64,000 bases of DNA from assembly GCF_001412085.1 (NCBI RefSeq), contig NZ_LKEV01000001.1:619105-683104 (forward strand). The letters are read 5' to 3'. Made by a program: the position numbers and the translations under genes. Under the pieces are notes generated by a model that did no database searches, was not told the DNA's origin, and saw only the letters and a list, made by a program, of their open reading frames with translations. The first letter of the stretch is position 1. Every line of letters starts with the position of its first letter. This document shows positions 18,598 to 26,990 of the stretch, piece after piece. The stretch is from Corynebacterium lowii (lineage in GTDB: Bacteria > Actinomycetota > Actinomycetes > Mycobacteriales > Mycobacteriaceae).

Positions 18598-21573
18598 TTG
18601 GCGAATGGTTTTTCCCAACCGTCCACTCCCCTCAAGCGGCCGCCTAAAGCTATCGGCTGGATCGTTGGCATTCTCGCCTTTGTGGTGATGCTCGCTCCCA
18701 TCGTGGTGGGGTTTTATACGGATTGGCTGTGGTTCGGTGAGGTTGATTTCCGCGGTGTCTTTTCCACCGTGGTCATTGCCCGCATTGTCCTCTTTGTTCT
18801 CTTTGGCGTGGTCGCCGGGCTGATTACTTGGCTCGCGGGGTACTTCACCTGGCGCAATCGCCCCAAGGAACTCTACGGGCACGATCTCAATTCTCCCGTG
18901 CACCAGTACCGCAAGGTGATCGAGCAGTCCGTGCGCGGCCTGTTACTCGTTATTCCCATTTTCGTGGGAATCCTGGCGGGTTTTGTGGGGCAGAACACCT
19001 GGCGCACCGCCATGCTCTTCCTCAACCGGGAATCCTTTGGCACCACGGACCCGCAGTTCGGCAAGGACTTAGGCTTTTATGCTTTTGACTTGCCTTTGCT
19101 GCGTATTTTGTCCTCCTCCCTGTCCCTCTTGCTGGTGATCGCCTTCCTCGTTTCCGCCGTGGGTTTCTACCTCCTTGGTGGTATCCGGGTGGGTAACCAG
19201 GCCGCCGGGATGAAGGGCCAGGTGAGCCGCGCGGCGCGGATTCAGTTGGCGGTGATTGCCGGGCTGTGGATGCTGGTTAAGACCTTCGGGTACTGGCTGG
19301 ATCGCTATGACCTGATGAATAACGCCAATGAGACCTTCACGGGTGCTAGTTACACGGATATTAATGCCCAGCTCCCGGCCAAGATCATCCTCATGATTAT
19401 CTCCCTGGTGGTGGCCGCGGCCTTCTTCTCTGCGGTGGTTATCAAGGATCTGCGTATTCCGGCCCTGGGTGCGGTGCTGCTGCTCGTTTCCTCTTTGACC
19501 ATCGGGACGGCCTGGCCGCTGCTCATGGAGCGTTTCTCGGTGAACCCCAACCGCGAGGCCAAGGAGCGCGAGTACATCGCCCGCAATATCGAGGCCACGC
19601 GCACGGCCTATGGGCTCACCGACGATAAGGTCACCTACCTGGATAACTGGGGAGCCGACGGCGCCAGCGATGAGAAGGTGGCCGCCGATGAGGCCACGAT
19701 CTCCAATATCCGCCTGCTCGACCCCGACGTGCTCAGCCCCACCTTCACCCAGCAGCAGCAACTGCGGAACTTCTACGGCTTCCCGGAGACCCTTTCCGTG
19801 GACCGCTACGAGGCCGAAGGCGAGATGCGCGATTACGTGGTGGCCGCCCGCGAACTCAACCCGAACTCCCTGCGGGAGAACCAGGCGGACTGGATTAACC
19901 GCCACACCGTGTACACCCACGGCAATGGTTTCATCGCCGCGCCCGCGAACAAGGTGGACGAGGTGGCCCGCGACGTGGGCTCCACCCGCGGTGGCTACCC
20001 GGTGTACACCGTCTCCGATCTCCAATCCAATGCCTCCGGCAATAGCGACGCCGAGAAGCTGGGCATGAAGGTGGACCAGCCCCGCATCTACTTCGGCCCC
20101 GTGATTGCCTCGGCGCGCGACGGCGCGGATTACGCCATCGTGGGCGATACCGGCAACGGACCGGTGGAGTACGACACCGACGACCAGAGCTACACCTACA
20201 CCGGCCAGGGCGGCGTCGATGTGGGCAACTGGGCTAACCGTGCGGCCTTCGCTCTGAAGTACCAGGAGATGAAGCTCATTCTCTCCGATCGCGTGGGCTC
20301 CGATTCCAAGATTCTCTTTGACCGCGATCCCCGTCAGCGTGTGGAGAAGGTGGCTCCCTGGCTCACCACGGATTCCAAGACCTACCCGGCCGTGATCGAC
20401 GGCCGCGTGAAGTGGATCGTGGACGGCTACACCACCCTCGACGCTCTGCCGTACTCCACGCGCACCTCCCTGCAAAACGTCACGGAGGACGCGCTCACCC
20501 CCGATGGAACCACCCAGCGCCTCATCAATAACGAGGTGGGCTACATCCGCAACTCCGTGAAGGCCACCGTGGACGCCTACGACGGCACCGTGGAACTCTA
20601 TGAGTTCGATACCGAGGACACGGTGCTTAAGGCCTGGCGAGGCGTATTCCCCGACGCCGTGAAGTCCAACTCCGAGATCAGCGAGGACCTGCGCGAGCAC
20701 CTGCGCTACCCGGAGGACCTGTTCAAGGTGCAGCGCGAACTGCTGGCCCGCTACCACGTGGACGATCCCCACGTGTTCTTCACCAACGATGCCTTCTGGT
20801 CCGTGCCCGCCGACCCCACCGATGACAGCGGCAAGGAACTACCCCAGCCGCCGTATCACATCGTGGCGGCCCACCCTCAGACCGGAAACCCAGCCTTCCA
20901 GCTCATCACCCCCTTCCGCGGCCTTCAGCGCCACTTCCTTTCCGCGCACATGACGGCCACCTCCGACCCGGAGAATTACGGGCACATCACCGTGCGCGTG
21001 CTCCCCACGGACACGCTCACCCAGGGGCCACGCCTGGTGCAGGACACGATGAGTTCTTCCGACCAAATCTCCCGCGACCGCACCCTGTGGGAGGGCACCA
21101 ACGATCTCAAGGACGGCAACCTGCTCACCCTCCCGGTGGGCGGGGGAGAGATCCTGTACGTCGAACCGCTGTACTCGCAGCGCAAGAACCAGGATTCCGC
21201 CTTCCCCAAGCTGCTGCGCGTGCTGGTGAGCTACAAGGGCTCCATCGGCTATGCGCCCACCATCTCCGAGGCGCTGACCCAGGTGGGCATTGACCCGCGC
21301 GCCGCCCAGGAGATTCGAGAGGTAGACGGCAGCACAGCTGAGGGTTCTGCCGATTCTGCTGATTCCGCGGAGTCTACTGATAAGCAGGAAGCCGCGACGC
21401 CGACGCCGCCCGCCGGTGGTTCCGGCGCCCAAGGCGAGGCCATCGGGCGCATTAACGACGCCCTGCGCAAGCTGGAGGACGCCCGCGACGGCTCCTTCGA
21501 GGAGTACGGCAAGGCTCTCGACGACCTCGACCGTGCCGTGGAGAACTACCGTTCTGCGGAGAATAACTCCTAA
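18598..21573 (+). CDS. UPF0182 large membrane protein
   Basis: This 991-residue protein has about seven N-terminal membrane segments (residues 20-300). A large extracytoplasmic domain follows, then a Ser/Asp/Glu-rich linker near residue 920 and a short coiled C-terminus. It matches COG1615/UPF0182, conserved in mycolic-acid bacteria and of unknown function. The start is TTG at 18598, six bases after AAGGAG; no ATG nearby gives a better start. The upstream 203 bases are AT-richer than the surroundings and must hold the promoters for both this gene and the PPA1309 gene. Confidence 0.9.
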   Translation: MANGFSQPSTPLKRPPKAIGWIVGILAFVVMLAPIVVGFYTDWLWFGEVDFRGVFSTVVIARIVLFVLFGVVAGLITWLAGYFTWRNRPKELYGHDLNSPVHQYRKVIEQSVRGLLLVIPIFVGILAGFVGQNTWRTAMLFLNRESFGTTDPQFGKDLGFYAFDLPLLRILSSSLSLLLVIAFLVSAVGFYLLGGIRVGNQAAGMKGQVSRAARIQLAVIAGLWMLVKTFGYWLDRYDLMNNANETFTGASYTDINAQLPAKIILMIISLVVAAAFFSAVVIKDLRIPALGAVLLLVSSLTIGTAWPLLMERFSVNPNREAKEREYIARNIEATRTAYGLTDDKVTYLDNWGADGASDEKVAADEATISNIRLLDPDVLSPTFTQQQQLRNFYGFPETLSVDRYEAEGEMRDYVVAARELNPNSLRENQADWINRHTVYTHGNGFIAAPANKVDEVARDVGSTRGGYPVYTVSDLQSNASGNSDAEKLGMKVDQPRIYFGPVIASARDGADYAIVGDTGNGPVEYDTDDQSYTYTGQGGVDVGNWANRAAFALKYQEMKLILSDRVGSDSKILFDRDPRQRVEKVAPWLTTDSKTYPAVIDGRVKWIVDGYTTLDALPYSTRTSLQNVTEDALTPDGTTQRLINNEVGYIRNSVKATVDAYDGTVELYEFDTEDTVLKAWRGVFPDAVKSNSEISEDLREHLRYPEDLFKVQRELLARYHVDDPHVFFTNDAFWSVPADPTDDSGKELPQPPYHIVAAHPQTGNPAFQLITPFRGLQRHFLSAHMTATSDPENYGHITVRVLPTDTLTQGPRLVQDTMSSSDQISRDRTLWEGTNDLKDGNLLTLPVGGGEILYVEPLYSQRKNQDSAFPKLLRVLVSYKGSIGYAPTISEALTQVGIDPRAAQEIREVDGSTAEGSADSADSAESTDKQEAATPTPPAGGSGAQGEAIGRINDALRKLEDARDGSFEEYGKALDDLDRAVENYRSAENNS

Positions 21574-21705
21574 GGCTCGGGTTCTTTCTGGTCTGCTCCC
21601 TGCTTGCCGTTCGAAAGGCGGTGAGCAGGGAGTTTGTTCTTTGTGGGGATAGTGCGTATAGTTCCTACACGTCGCCAAGGCGGCGCGATACTGAAAAGTA
21701 TTCGA

Positions 21706-21782
21706 CGCGGGGTGGAGCAGCTCGGTAGCTCGCTGGGCTCATAACCCAGAGGTCGTAGGTTCGAATCCTGCCCCCGCTACCA
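21706..21782 (+). tRNA. initiator tRNA-fMet (CAT)
   Basis: The 77 bases fold as a cloverleaf with anticodon CAT in the loop CTCATAA. Two initiator hallmarks are visible: an unpaired C1:U72 at the top of the acceptor stem and three G-C pairs at the base of the anticodon stem (GGG/CCC). CCA is encoded. The 3' 32 bases (to 21780) are duplicated at 50048-50079, marking the integration site of the island. Confidence 0.95.
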
Positions 21783-22071
21783 TCCTCCGGGAATCCCCTG
21801 AGACCACGGTCTCCGGGGATTCTTGCATGTCTGAGGCTACCACCCGACGGGGAAGCAGATCCGTGATATCCACCCCGAAAAAATCAGCCGTACTATAGAG
21901 ATCATCGATCGACCAGGCGACCTGGCCGAGGATTTTGCGACTGACGCCCTGGGGACTGATGTTCAGGACAGACCCCAGCTCTTTGCGTGTTCCTCGGTTG
22001 CGAAGCATGAGGTTATTTACTTTTAAGCCAATGGCTTCACTTGCACTCATGGATGCGGGTTTTGCTGTCAT
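21739..22071 (-). CDS. XRE/Cro-CI-like helix-turn-helix repressor of the island
   Basis: The 110-residue product has an N-terminal helix-turn-helix (TRKELGSVLNISPQGVSRKI, residues about 28-47) of the kind found in phage and plasmid repressors. The start at 22071 is chosen because TTGCAC-N17-TACCAT on this strand ends 6 bases before it, predicting a leaderless message. The last residues (GAGFEPTTSGL) are only the antisense translation of tRNA-fMet. The gene therefore borrows its stop codon from the host tRNA and would have a different C-terminus when excised. It probably controls the divergent excisionase-like gene through the palindrome at 22101-22119. Confidence 0.65.
   Translation of the reverse strand: MTAKPASMSASEAIGLKVNNLMLRNRGTRKELGSVLNISPQGVSRKILGQVAWSIDDLYSTADFFGVDITDLLPRRVVASDMQESPETVVSGDSRRMVAGAGFEPTTSGL
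21749..21780 (+). repeat. attL, 32-bp core inside tRNA-fMet
   Basis: The 3' half of tRNA-fMet, from GAGGTCGT to GCTAC, is repeated exactly at 50048-50079. Insertion preserved the complete tRNA at this end. Confidence 0.9.
21791..21822. terminator. hairpin terminator between tRNA-fMet and the island
   Basis: An interrupted perfect stem, GAATCCCC ... GGGGATTC enclosing AGACC-AC-GGTCT, begins 9 bases after the tRNA. It lies inside the HTH gene as read on the minus strand. It appears to be supplied by the island, since the original chromosomal terminator is now at 50083-50126. Confidence 0.6.
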
Positions 22072-22077
22072 GACTAC

Positions 22078-22142
22078 ATGGTAGCCCACTCAAAGAATAA
22101 GTGCAACTCAAAGTTGCACAAGCATCAAGCGAGTGGCATTCT
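22078..22142. promoter_or_regulatory. divergent promoters around a 19-bp operator palindrome
   Basis: GTGCAACT-CAA-AGTTGCAC at 22101-22119 is a perfect inverted repeat. Its outer TTGCAC on each strand serves as a -35 element. Leftward, 17 bases lead to TACCAT (22078-22083) and then 6 bases to ATG at 22071. Rightward, 17 bases lead to CATTCT (22137-22142) and then 6 bases to ATG at 22149. A repressor bound to the palindrome would cover both -35 boxes. Confidence 0.7.
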
Positions 22143-22148
22143 GTGACT

Positions 22149-22361
22149 ATGGATGAAATTAATAGTTTCATATTTGATGATTGTGGATGGGTGAGTCCTG
22201 CTGAGGTGGGGCGGATGGTGCCTGGTGGTGTGTCCGGGCAGGCGGTCAGGGGGTGGTGTCATGCGGGCAGGGTGCCGGGTGCGTGGCAGACTCCTGGTGG
22301 CCGATGGCGTATCCCTGTGTCTGCGGTGGAGGCGATCATCGCGGGGGAGGTAGCGGCATGA
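22149..22361 (+). CDS. excisionase-like small helix-turn-helix protein
   Basis: The 70-residue protein has a MerR/excisionase-like winged helix: WVSPAEVGRMV, then SGQAVRGWCHAGRVPG, then GGRWRIPVSAVEAI. This is the usual Xis/AlpA layout in which a helix-turn-helix is followed by an Arg-rich wing. The ATG at 22149 lies 6 bases after the rightward -10, so the message is probably leaderless. The stop overlaps the next start (ATGA). Its place opposite the repressor fits a lysogeny-type switch controlling excision or replication. Confidence 0.65.
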   Translation: MDEINSFIFDDCGWVSPAEVGRMVPGGVSGQAVRGWCHAGRVPGAWQTPGGRWRIPVSAVEAIIAGEVAA

Positions 22362-23140
22362 GCGCGTCTGCTGCACTGCTGGCCGAGGTGCCACCGTCAC
22401 CGATGATCGGGACCCCGCGCGCTGTCGCGTCGGGGGTAGACGTGCTGTTGATAGGGTCACACCGTTGCCTGCGTCCTGCTTCCCGCCTGTCCCCGGTAGA
22501 GATCGGCCCTCCCACCACGATCAAGCATGACTCGATACGACAGGCCGCTACAGTACCCGTGGCTGGTGTGGCTGCTCGGGTGTGGCACGGGTGGGCACCC
22601 CATCACTGGGATTATCCCATCAGTGCGATCCCGCTGACGCACCACGAGGACACGCGCTACTGTGATGCCCTCCACGGGCTTGCTACTCAGCTCGCTGCCG
22701 ACCACCTCATCCCCGATGTCCCGGATACCACCAGTGTGGTCATCGACCCGATTGTGATGGCGCACCCCCATGCATCGGGCACGCAGCACGATCCGGATGC
22801 CCTTGAGGACTACGCACATGGCCTGATCCGCCCTGTGATGGACGCGGCACCCTGCGGCCTGATCGGCCTTGTCATCCACGGCGAGGAGCCTGACCCTTGG
22901 CTGGGGAGGGGACTAGTCGGTGTGGGATATCACTGGGAAGACCATCAGTGGGCCTACCAGGCGTGTTTTATGCCCCTGTGCCATGGTGTACCGCGTGCCT
23001 GGCTTACACGCCGCCACACCATCGACCCCGATGATGAGCTCCCCCTGCAGCTGCATTTATGGCCGCACTTTTTCGTGCGGGCCCCGCAGCAGATCGCCGT
23101 GATGCTACGTCGTACCCATCGCATAGGTGCTCGGAAGTAG
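22358..23140 (+). CDS. unknown protein, paralogue of the next gene
   Basis: This 260-residue protein belongs to no family I recognise. The start is the ATG overlapping the excisionase-like gene stop; the frame is open further upstream. It is rich in His and Trp and has no signal peptide or membrane segment. It shares a pattern with the product of 23255-24010: a central acidic Tyr-containing segment followed by a long helix ending VID or DIT, then GLIGLVIHG against TALGVVLGSG, then a tryptophan-containing strand (YHWEDH against CSWVDH). The two are therefore probable diverged duplicates. Its position between the control switch and the Rep-like gene suggests a role in element maintenance. Confidence 0.6.
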   Translation: MSASAALLAEVPPSPMIGTPRAVASGVDVLLIGSHRCLRPASRLSPVEIGPPTTIKHDSIRQAATVPVAGVAARVWHGWAPHHWDYPISAIPLTHHEDTRYCDALHGLATQLAADHLIPDVPDTTSVVIDPIVMAHPHASGTQHDPDALEDYAHGLIRPVMDAAPCGLIGLVIHGEEPDPWLGRGLVGVGYHWEDHQWAYQACFMPLCHGVPRAWLTRRHTIDPDDELPLQLHLWPHFFVRAPQQIAVMLRRTHRIGARK

Positions 23141-23149
23141 GCATGAAAA

Positions 23150-23176
23150 TACCCCCTCCGCAGAGTAGAGGGGGTA
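23150..23176 (+). terminator. hairpin after the first unknown gene
   Basis: TACCCCCTC and GAGGGGGTA form a perfect 9-bp stem with a 9-base loop. A T-run appears about 8 bases later, so this is either a weak terminator or an mRNA-processing hairpin. Confidence 0.55.
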
Positions 23177-23254
23177 CTTGACCCGTTTTTCCTGAGAAGG
23201 AAAACCCGAAAATCATCTAAAAAAGAGGGAGAACCTCTTGTGAAGGAGGATAGC

Positions 23255-24010
23255 ATGGCACAGTCCCACCCGCAACCTGAATCTGTATCAGCTGGTCCAG
23301 CCCCGGATCTTTGGGGTACCTGCCACTACAACAGCGCTACTACTGGTGATCGCCACGCGGGGCGTTATCTGCGCTGTCGATGGCAGGACTACCCGTATAG
23401 CCCAGCGCCACCAGGTCTATACGGGCGGCTACACCACGTGTTTTTATCCGACGAGTACGACCTCGCCTACGGCATCGCCGTGGTGGGGTTAGCCCGGCAG
23501 GTTGCCGCCCGGGTGGATATCACCCAGGTGTGCCAGCGCGTATGTCAGATCGATTGTCGGTCTGGGGTGGCCACCATGGATACAGGGACACCCCTAAGGA
23601 TTGCTAGTGGTGATCTTCACCGCGTCTGGCAGGTGCTGCCTGCTATCCCGCAGACCACGGCACTCGGGGTGGTGCTTGGGTCTGGGTGTGATGGGCGGTC
23701 TCATTGCCTCGCGCAGGAGATCGTAGCGGTGACATGCTCCTGGGTTGATCACAGCGCCCAGGTGGCCTACGAGGCCGTGCTTTGGCCGGTCGAGGCTGCC
23801 GGTGGGGATTGTTCTGCTGTCACCGCTGAGTACTTCTTCTGTCATCCTGTTGATCGCCTTTGGGTGAGTCTGCGTGGGCACCGATGTGGGGATCGCGTCG
23901 TGACGGTGGCCGAGTGCGCCGCGCCGATCGTGGACACCGCTGAGATGGTAGGAGATTTTATGGCTGCGGTGCATCAGCGCTTGAAAGGGGATCGTGATGG
24001 GATTCGTTGA
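23255..24010 (+). CDS. unknown protein, paralogue of the preceding gene
   Basis: This 251-residue protein starts at the ATG 6 bases after a strong GAAGGAGGA site. No known domain is recognised. It has many cysteines and histidines (for example CQRVCQIDC and CGDRVVTVAEC) but no clear metal-binding spacing. Its middle and C-terminal parts align by eye with the product of 22358-23140. The 3' end overlaps the Rep-like gene start, suggesting one transcription unit. Confidence 0.6.
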   Translation: MAQSHPQPESVSAGPAPDLWGTCHYNSATTGDRHAGRYLRCRWQDYPYSPAPPGLYGRLHHVFLSDEYDLAYGIAVVGLARQVAARVDITQVCQRVCQIDCRSGVATMDTGTPLRIASGDLHRVWQVLPAIPQTTALGVVLGSGCDGRSHCLAQEIVAVTCSWVDHSAQVAYEAVLWPVEAAGGDCSAVTAEYFFCHPVDRLWVSLRGHRCGDRVVTVAECAAPIVDTAEMVGDFMAAVHQRLKGDRDGIR

Positions 24011-25466
24011 AATGGGCATCGTCGTCGAGCACGTCACCACGTTAAAGCCCGGGCCGAAGTTTACTCTTGCGATGCTGGCGGATCGTGCAGATAAGAAGGA
24101 TCGCGGTGATGGTAAAGCGGAGTGTTGGCCAAGTATCCGTGAGTTGGTACGAAGGACCGCGCAGTCGCGGTCAACGGTGCTCCGCCAGCTGAGCTTCCTG
24201 CATGAGATCGGGATCATCGACATCGAGAAGCGGTGGTGCGTTGATGAGGGCGGCCAGGCCCGCCAAGCGACCAAAAAGTACGTCATCGATCTCCCGGGAA
24301 TCCTGGCAGGCCGGTTCCACGGCGAGGATATCCACAGGGTTATCCACAGGCCTAAAAGACGGGAAAATCAGGATGAGGCACCTATGGGTGTCAAAATGAC
24401 ACCCATACCCAAAACCGCAGGTAAGGCTAAGGGTGTCAAAGTGACACCCAAAGGCGAGTATGGGTGTCAAAAACCCCCGAGTATGGGTGTCACTGGTGAC
24501 ACCCCTAGAAAGATAAACATAAATACCAACCCCTCCCCCTCCATCCCCCTCGGCACCGACGAGCCAGACGTGACGACCGGGCAGGGGCGGGACGGCGCTC
24601 ACGCGCCTGGGGCGGGGCAGGATCCCCGAGAGGAATTTTCATCATCGCCGCGAGGTGATCATCTTGGCGGGATCGGCCCCGATTCCACGCCCGAGACCGG
24701 CCGTAGCGATGCGACGCCGGATGCGGCTGGGTACCCAGCCGAGTCTGCGACTGCTGAGCTGTGTGACGCTCCTGCCGTGCGCTTATCTGGCGGGGATGAG
24801 AATCCTGCTCCAGATGCCGCGGGTCCCGCTTCTGGGGCTGCTTCTCAGAATGCTGGAGTGGGGGTGATGATCCCAGATGGGGCAAAAACGCGCGAGAAGG
24901 GCCTTCTCGTGAATGAAAACCCCTCCAGTGGTACCGAGGGTAACATAGGGGGTCTCGACGCCGGAAAATGGCCTTCAGGTGAGATGGTTGAACATCACGA
25001 GGATCCTGATTTGCCATCTGCGGTTCGGGTGGATGATTGGGAGTTGATCCAGGGTGCTCTTCCCGAGGCGATGCAGGATCTTCCGCCGAGGGAGGTCCCA
25101 GGGATCGCGGAGATGATCCGCCAGCGGATGCGTGGCGGTTGGACGTTACGTGGATTGCGTAGCACCCTTGGTGCACGTGGGTTACCGAGTGAGGTGAGGT
25201 ATCTACCGGGCTTGGTGAAAGCCCGATTGCGTGATGATGTGCCACCGTATGCGGCACCCCCGAAAAAGCCTGGTGGTAATGCGAGTGGGCATCCGAGCAG
25301 TTTTCGTGCGCCGAACAGACCACGACCAGACGAGCTGTTGAGCCCGCAGCAGCGGGTGGAAGCCCGGAAACATCGTCGTGCGCTTATCGATCAAGCTTTA
25401 TCGAGGAAGCCATCGTCACGAGCGACAACGGGGAAAGGCAGGGGTATGGATGATTGCTCAGGATAG
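23997..25466 (+). CDS. replication-initiator-like helix-turn-helix protein
   Basis: The product has 489 residues. The N-terminal 110 residues form a winged helix (WPSIRELVRRTAQSRSTVLRQL, then an IDIEKRW wing), as in plasmid and prophage replication proteins of actinobacteria. The middle is a low-complexity Gly/Pro/Asp-rich linker. The C-terminal part (from about residue 345: LIQGALPEAM, RMRGGWTLRGLRSTLGARGLP) resembles the C-terminal domain of the same family. The coding region itself contains an iteron-like repeat cluster at 24383-24504, typical of an origin within a rep gene. The ATG at 23997 is preferred over the GTG at 23994 because GAAAGGGG lies about 8 bases upstream. Confidence 0.6.
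   Translation: MGFVEMGIVVEHVTTLKPGPKFTLAMLADRADKKDRGDGKAECWPSIRELVRRTAQSRSTVLRQLSFLHEIGIIDIEKRWCVDEGGQARQATKKYVIDLPGILAGRFHGEDIHRVIHRPKRRENQDEAPMGVKMTPIPKTAGKAKGVKVTPKGEYGCQKPPSMGVTGDTPRKININTNPSPSIPLGTDEPDVTTGQGRDGAHAPGAGQDPREEFSSSPRGDHLGGIGPDSTPETGRSDATPDAAGYPAESATAELCDAPAVRLSGGDENPAPDAAGPASGAASQNAGVGVMIPDGAKTREKGLLVNENPSSGTEGNIGGLDAGKWPSGEMVEHHEDPDLPSAVRVDDWELIQGALPEAMQDLPPREVPGIAEMIRQRMRGGWTLRGLRSTLGARGLPSEVRYLPGLVKARLRDDVPPYAAPPKKPGGNASGHPSSFRAPNRPRPDELLSPQQRVEARKHRRALIDQALSRKPSSRATTGKGRGMDDCSG
24383..24504 (+). repeat. iteron-like inverted repeats inside the Rep-like gene
   Basis: Four copies of GGGTGTCA begin at 24386, 24431, 24462 and 24485. Three are followed by the inverse TGACACCC after 3-4 bases. 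The first is a perfect 25-bp palindrome (TATGGGTGTCA-AAA-TGACACCCATA, 24383-24407). In the protein they appear as variants of GVKMTP. This is a candidate replication origin or autoregulatory site. Confidence 0.6.
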
Positions 25467-25620
25467 AGGTTTGTCGGTTTTTGTGGTCGTGCGCGCAGCG
25501 CGCGACTTGGTCGGCGTAGATGGCCTGGGGTTTTGTGGTTTTTGGGTGGTGATGTTGCTGGCGTTGGTGTTGGGTGTGGTGGTAGTGCTTTGGGTCTGGT
25601 TGGTGGCGGTGTGTCGATGA
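25450..25620 (+). CDS. small single-span membrane protein
   Basis: The 56-residue frame begins at an ATG overlapping the end of the Rep-like gene. A strongly hydrophobic segment (FWVVMLLALVLGVVVVLWVW) follows a short N-terminal domain. No ribosome site is clear, and the base composition (very G/T rich) could produce such a frame by chance. The overlap with the upstream gene is the main support. Confidence 0.3.
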   Translation: MIAQDRGLSVFVVVRAARDLVGVDGLGFCGFWVVMLLALVLGVVVVLWVWLVAVCR

Positions 25621-25780
25621 TTTTGTTGCAGGTTTTGGTAGGGTGATGTGTGTTCGGCTGTTGGTGCCTGTGTGTGGTGGGGGTCGAGGGTTTCCCCGCC
25701 CTGCGCGGCGGCTTCGTGAGCGTGAGAACGCCGATGGGAGTCAGGTGGCGTGATGGAGTCCAGGAAAGGTGTGAGCTTTC

Positions 25781-26167
25781 GTGACAAGGAAAAAACGTGT
25801 GGAAGCTGCGTTGGCTGCGCGGCGGGAGAAAGCACTTGCTGATCGCGATCGTGAGCTTGTAGCGCTGGCGAAGGTGGACGCAGCGTTAGTAGAGCTTCAT
25901 TACGCACGCGTGGAGGTGGGGCGTGCTCTTAAGGGCGCGCTGGAGATCATGTCGCCACGGATATTGACACGAGAGACGGGGCTCAAGCCTGCGGAGCGTC
26001 GGAGGCTGGTAACGCTTGCAGAAGAGCTGTCGAAAGATGCTGCGGGGGAGACTGGGTTGGGAGGCCAGGATGATTGCGATGAGGAAAAAGGATCACCTGA
26101 AGGCCGGGATGCGGGTGGGGCTTCTGGATCGTGTTCAGTGAGTGATGCAGCTGCGAGTGGGGATTGA
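25781..26167 (+). CDS. unknown coiled-coil-like protein
   Basis: This 128-residue protein starts with GTG and has a basic, strongly helical N-terminal half (RREKALADRDRELVALAKVD) and a Gly/Asp/Ser-rich tail. No family is recognised. It is the last intact gene of the left-hand replication-type module. It is followed by about 145 bases of non-coding DNA and then the converging primase remnant. Confidence 0.5.
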   Translation: MTRKKRVEAALAARREKALADRDRELVALAKVDAALVELHYARVEVGRALKGALEIMSPRILTRETGLKPAERRRLVTLAEELSKDAAGETGLGGQDDCDEEKGSPEGRDAGGASGSCSVSDAAASGD

Positions 26168-26313
26168 GTCCGGACCGTGGGATGATCCCTGTCAGGCTTC
26201 CGGTGCCTCACGTGGGGGAGGGGTGCATCTGCAGCGGTATTTAGGTGAGTGGTCGTGTTCCCCTGGTGTACGAGGATCGAGGTTAGGGCCTAATATAAGG
26301 GGCAAGAAATGAG

Positions 26314-26784
26314 TCACGGTAACCTGAGTAAACCCGAGTATGTGCCACCGTCGTAATAGGTGAGCCAGTCGGTGGCCTCCCAGTAGCGCAGCGAGTCCGG
26401 GTAACCCTTGGTCAAGGCGTGGGCTTACCGGACGTCGCTGTAATCGGCGGGGCGTACCGAATCCAGGCTCGTCTCAAAATCCTCTGGTGGCACATACCCC
26501 GGCTGGTTCTCGACCGTCTTAGCGAACCGGGTGGCCGACCGCCAGATGGACTCCACCTCCGCCTCGGGCAGCGGCGGGGTGCGGCGGACGGCCTTGCGGT
26601 CACACAAGGCGCGTGCCTCATTGGTCGTGCCGAGGCGAATCAGCACCCTGCCAGCAAACCTCGACAACGTCGCATTACGCGAGCCTTCCTCGATGGCCTG
26701 TGTGGCGTCATCCCACTGGGCGAACACGTCCTCATCCACCGCGTCAGCAAGCCAGGCGTCGACGGTGTGGTCACCCTCGACCAC
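26314..26784 (-). pseudogene. remnant of a phage/plasmid-type primase (C-terminal helical domain)
   Basis: The minus-strand frame encodes about 119 residues up to an in-frame TAA at 26425-26427. It then continues in the same frame (AHALTKGYPDSLRYWEATDW) to a TGA at 26314. The stretch SRNATLSRFAGRVLIRL ... EVESIWRSATRFAKT is the alpha-helical C-terminal domain found in P4- and prophage-type primases. No primase catalytic domain or helicase is present upstream. The piece is a decayed fragment, inverted relative to the Rep-like gene. Confidence 0.6.
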
Positions 26785-26990
26785 GGTGACCTGCGGAGCA
26801 TTGTGGCCGTAGGTGAAGCATCCTTTACGTTTGTGAAGATGAATGCGTTGTTGACGTAGTGAACCGGTATGATTCCCGTAGACGATCTACGCGCTCTGCC
26901 GATCCGATGCTTCAACAATCCCGCATCGGCGATTGCTGAGCGGCTGGGTTAGCGATGGGATGCGATGAACCTCGATGAGAGGAGGCAGTG

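Noticed and set aside
19069..20772. A 567-codon minus-strand frame
   Set aside because: It is antisense to the UPF0182 gene; long antisense frames are expected from high-G+C codon bias.
25621..25780. Possible oriT in the G-rich spacer
   Set aside because: No relaxase or mobilisation gene occurs in the window, and no nic-like motif could be supported.
26785..26990. Short plus-strand frame of about 27 codons near 26,868
   Set aside because: It is too short, has no ribosome site and lies between two pseudogenes.
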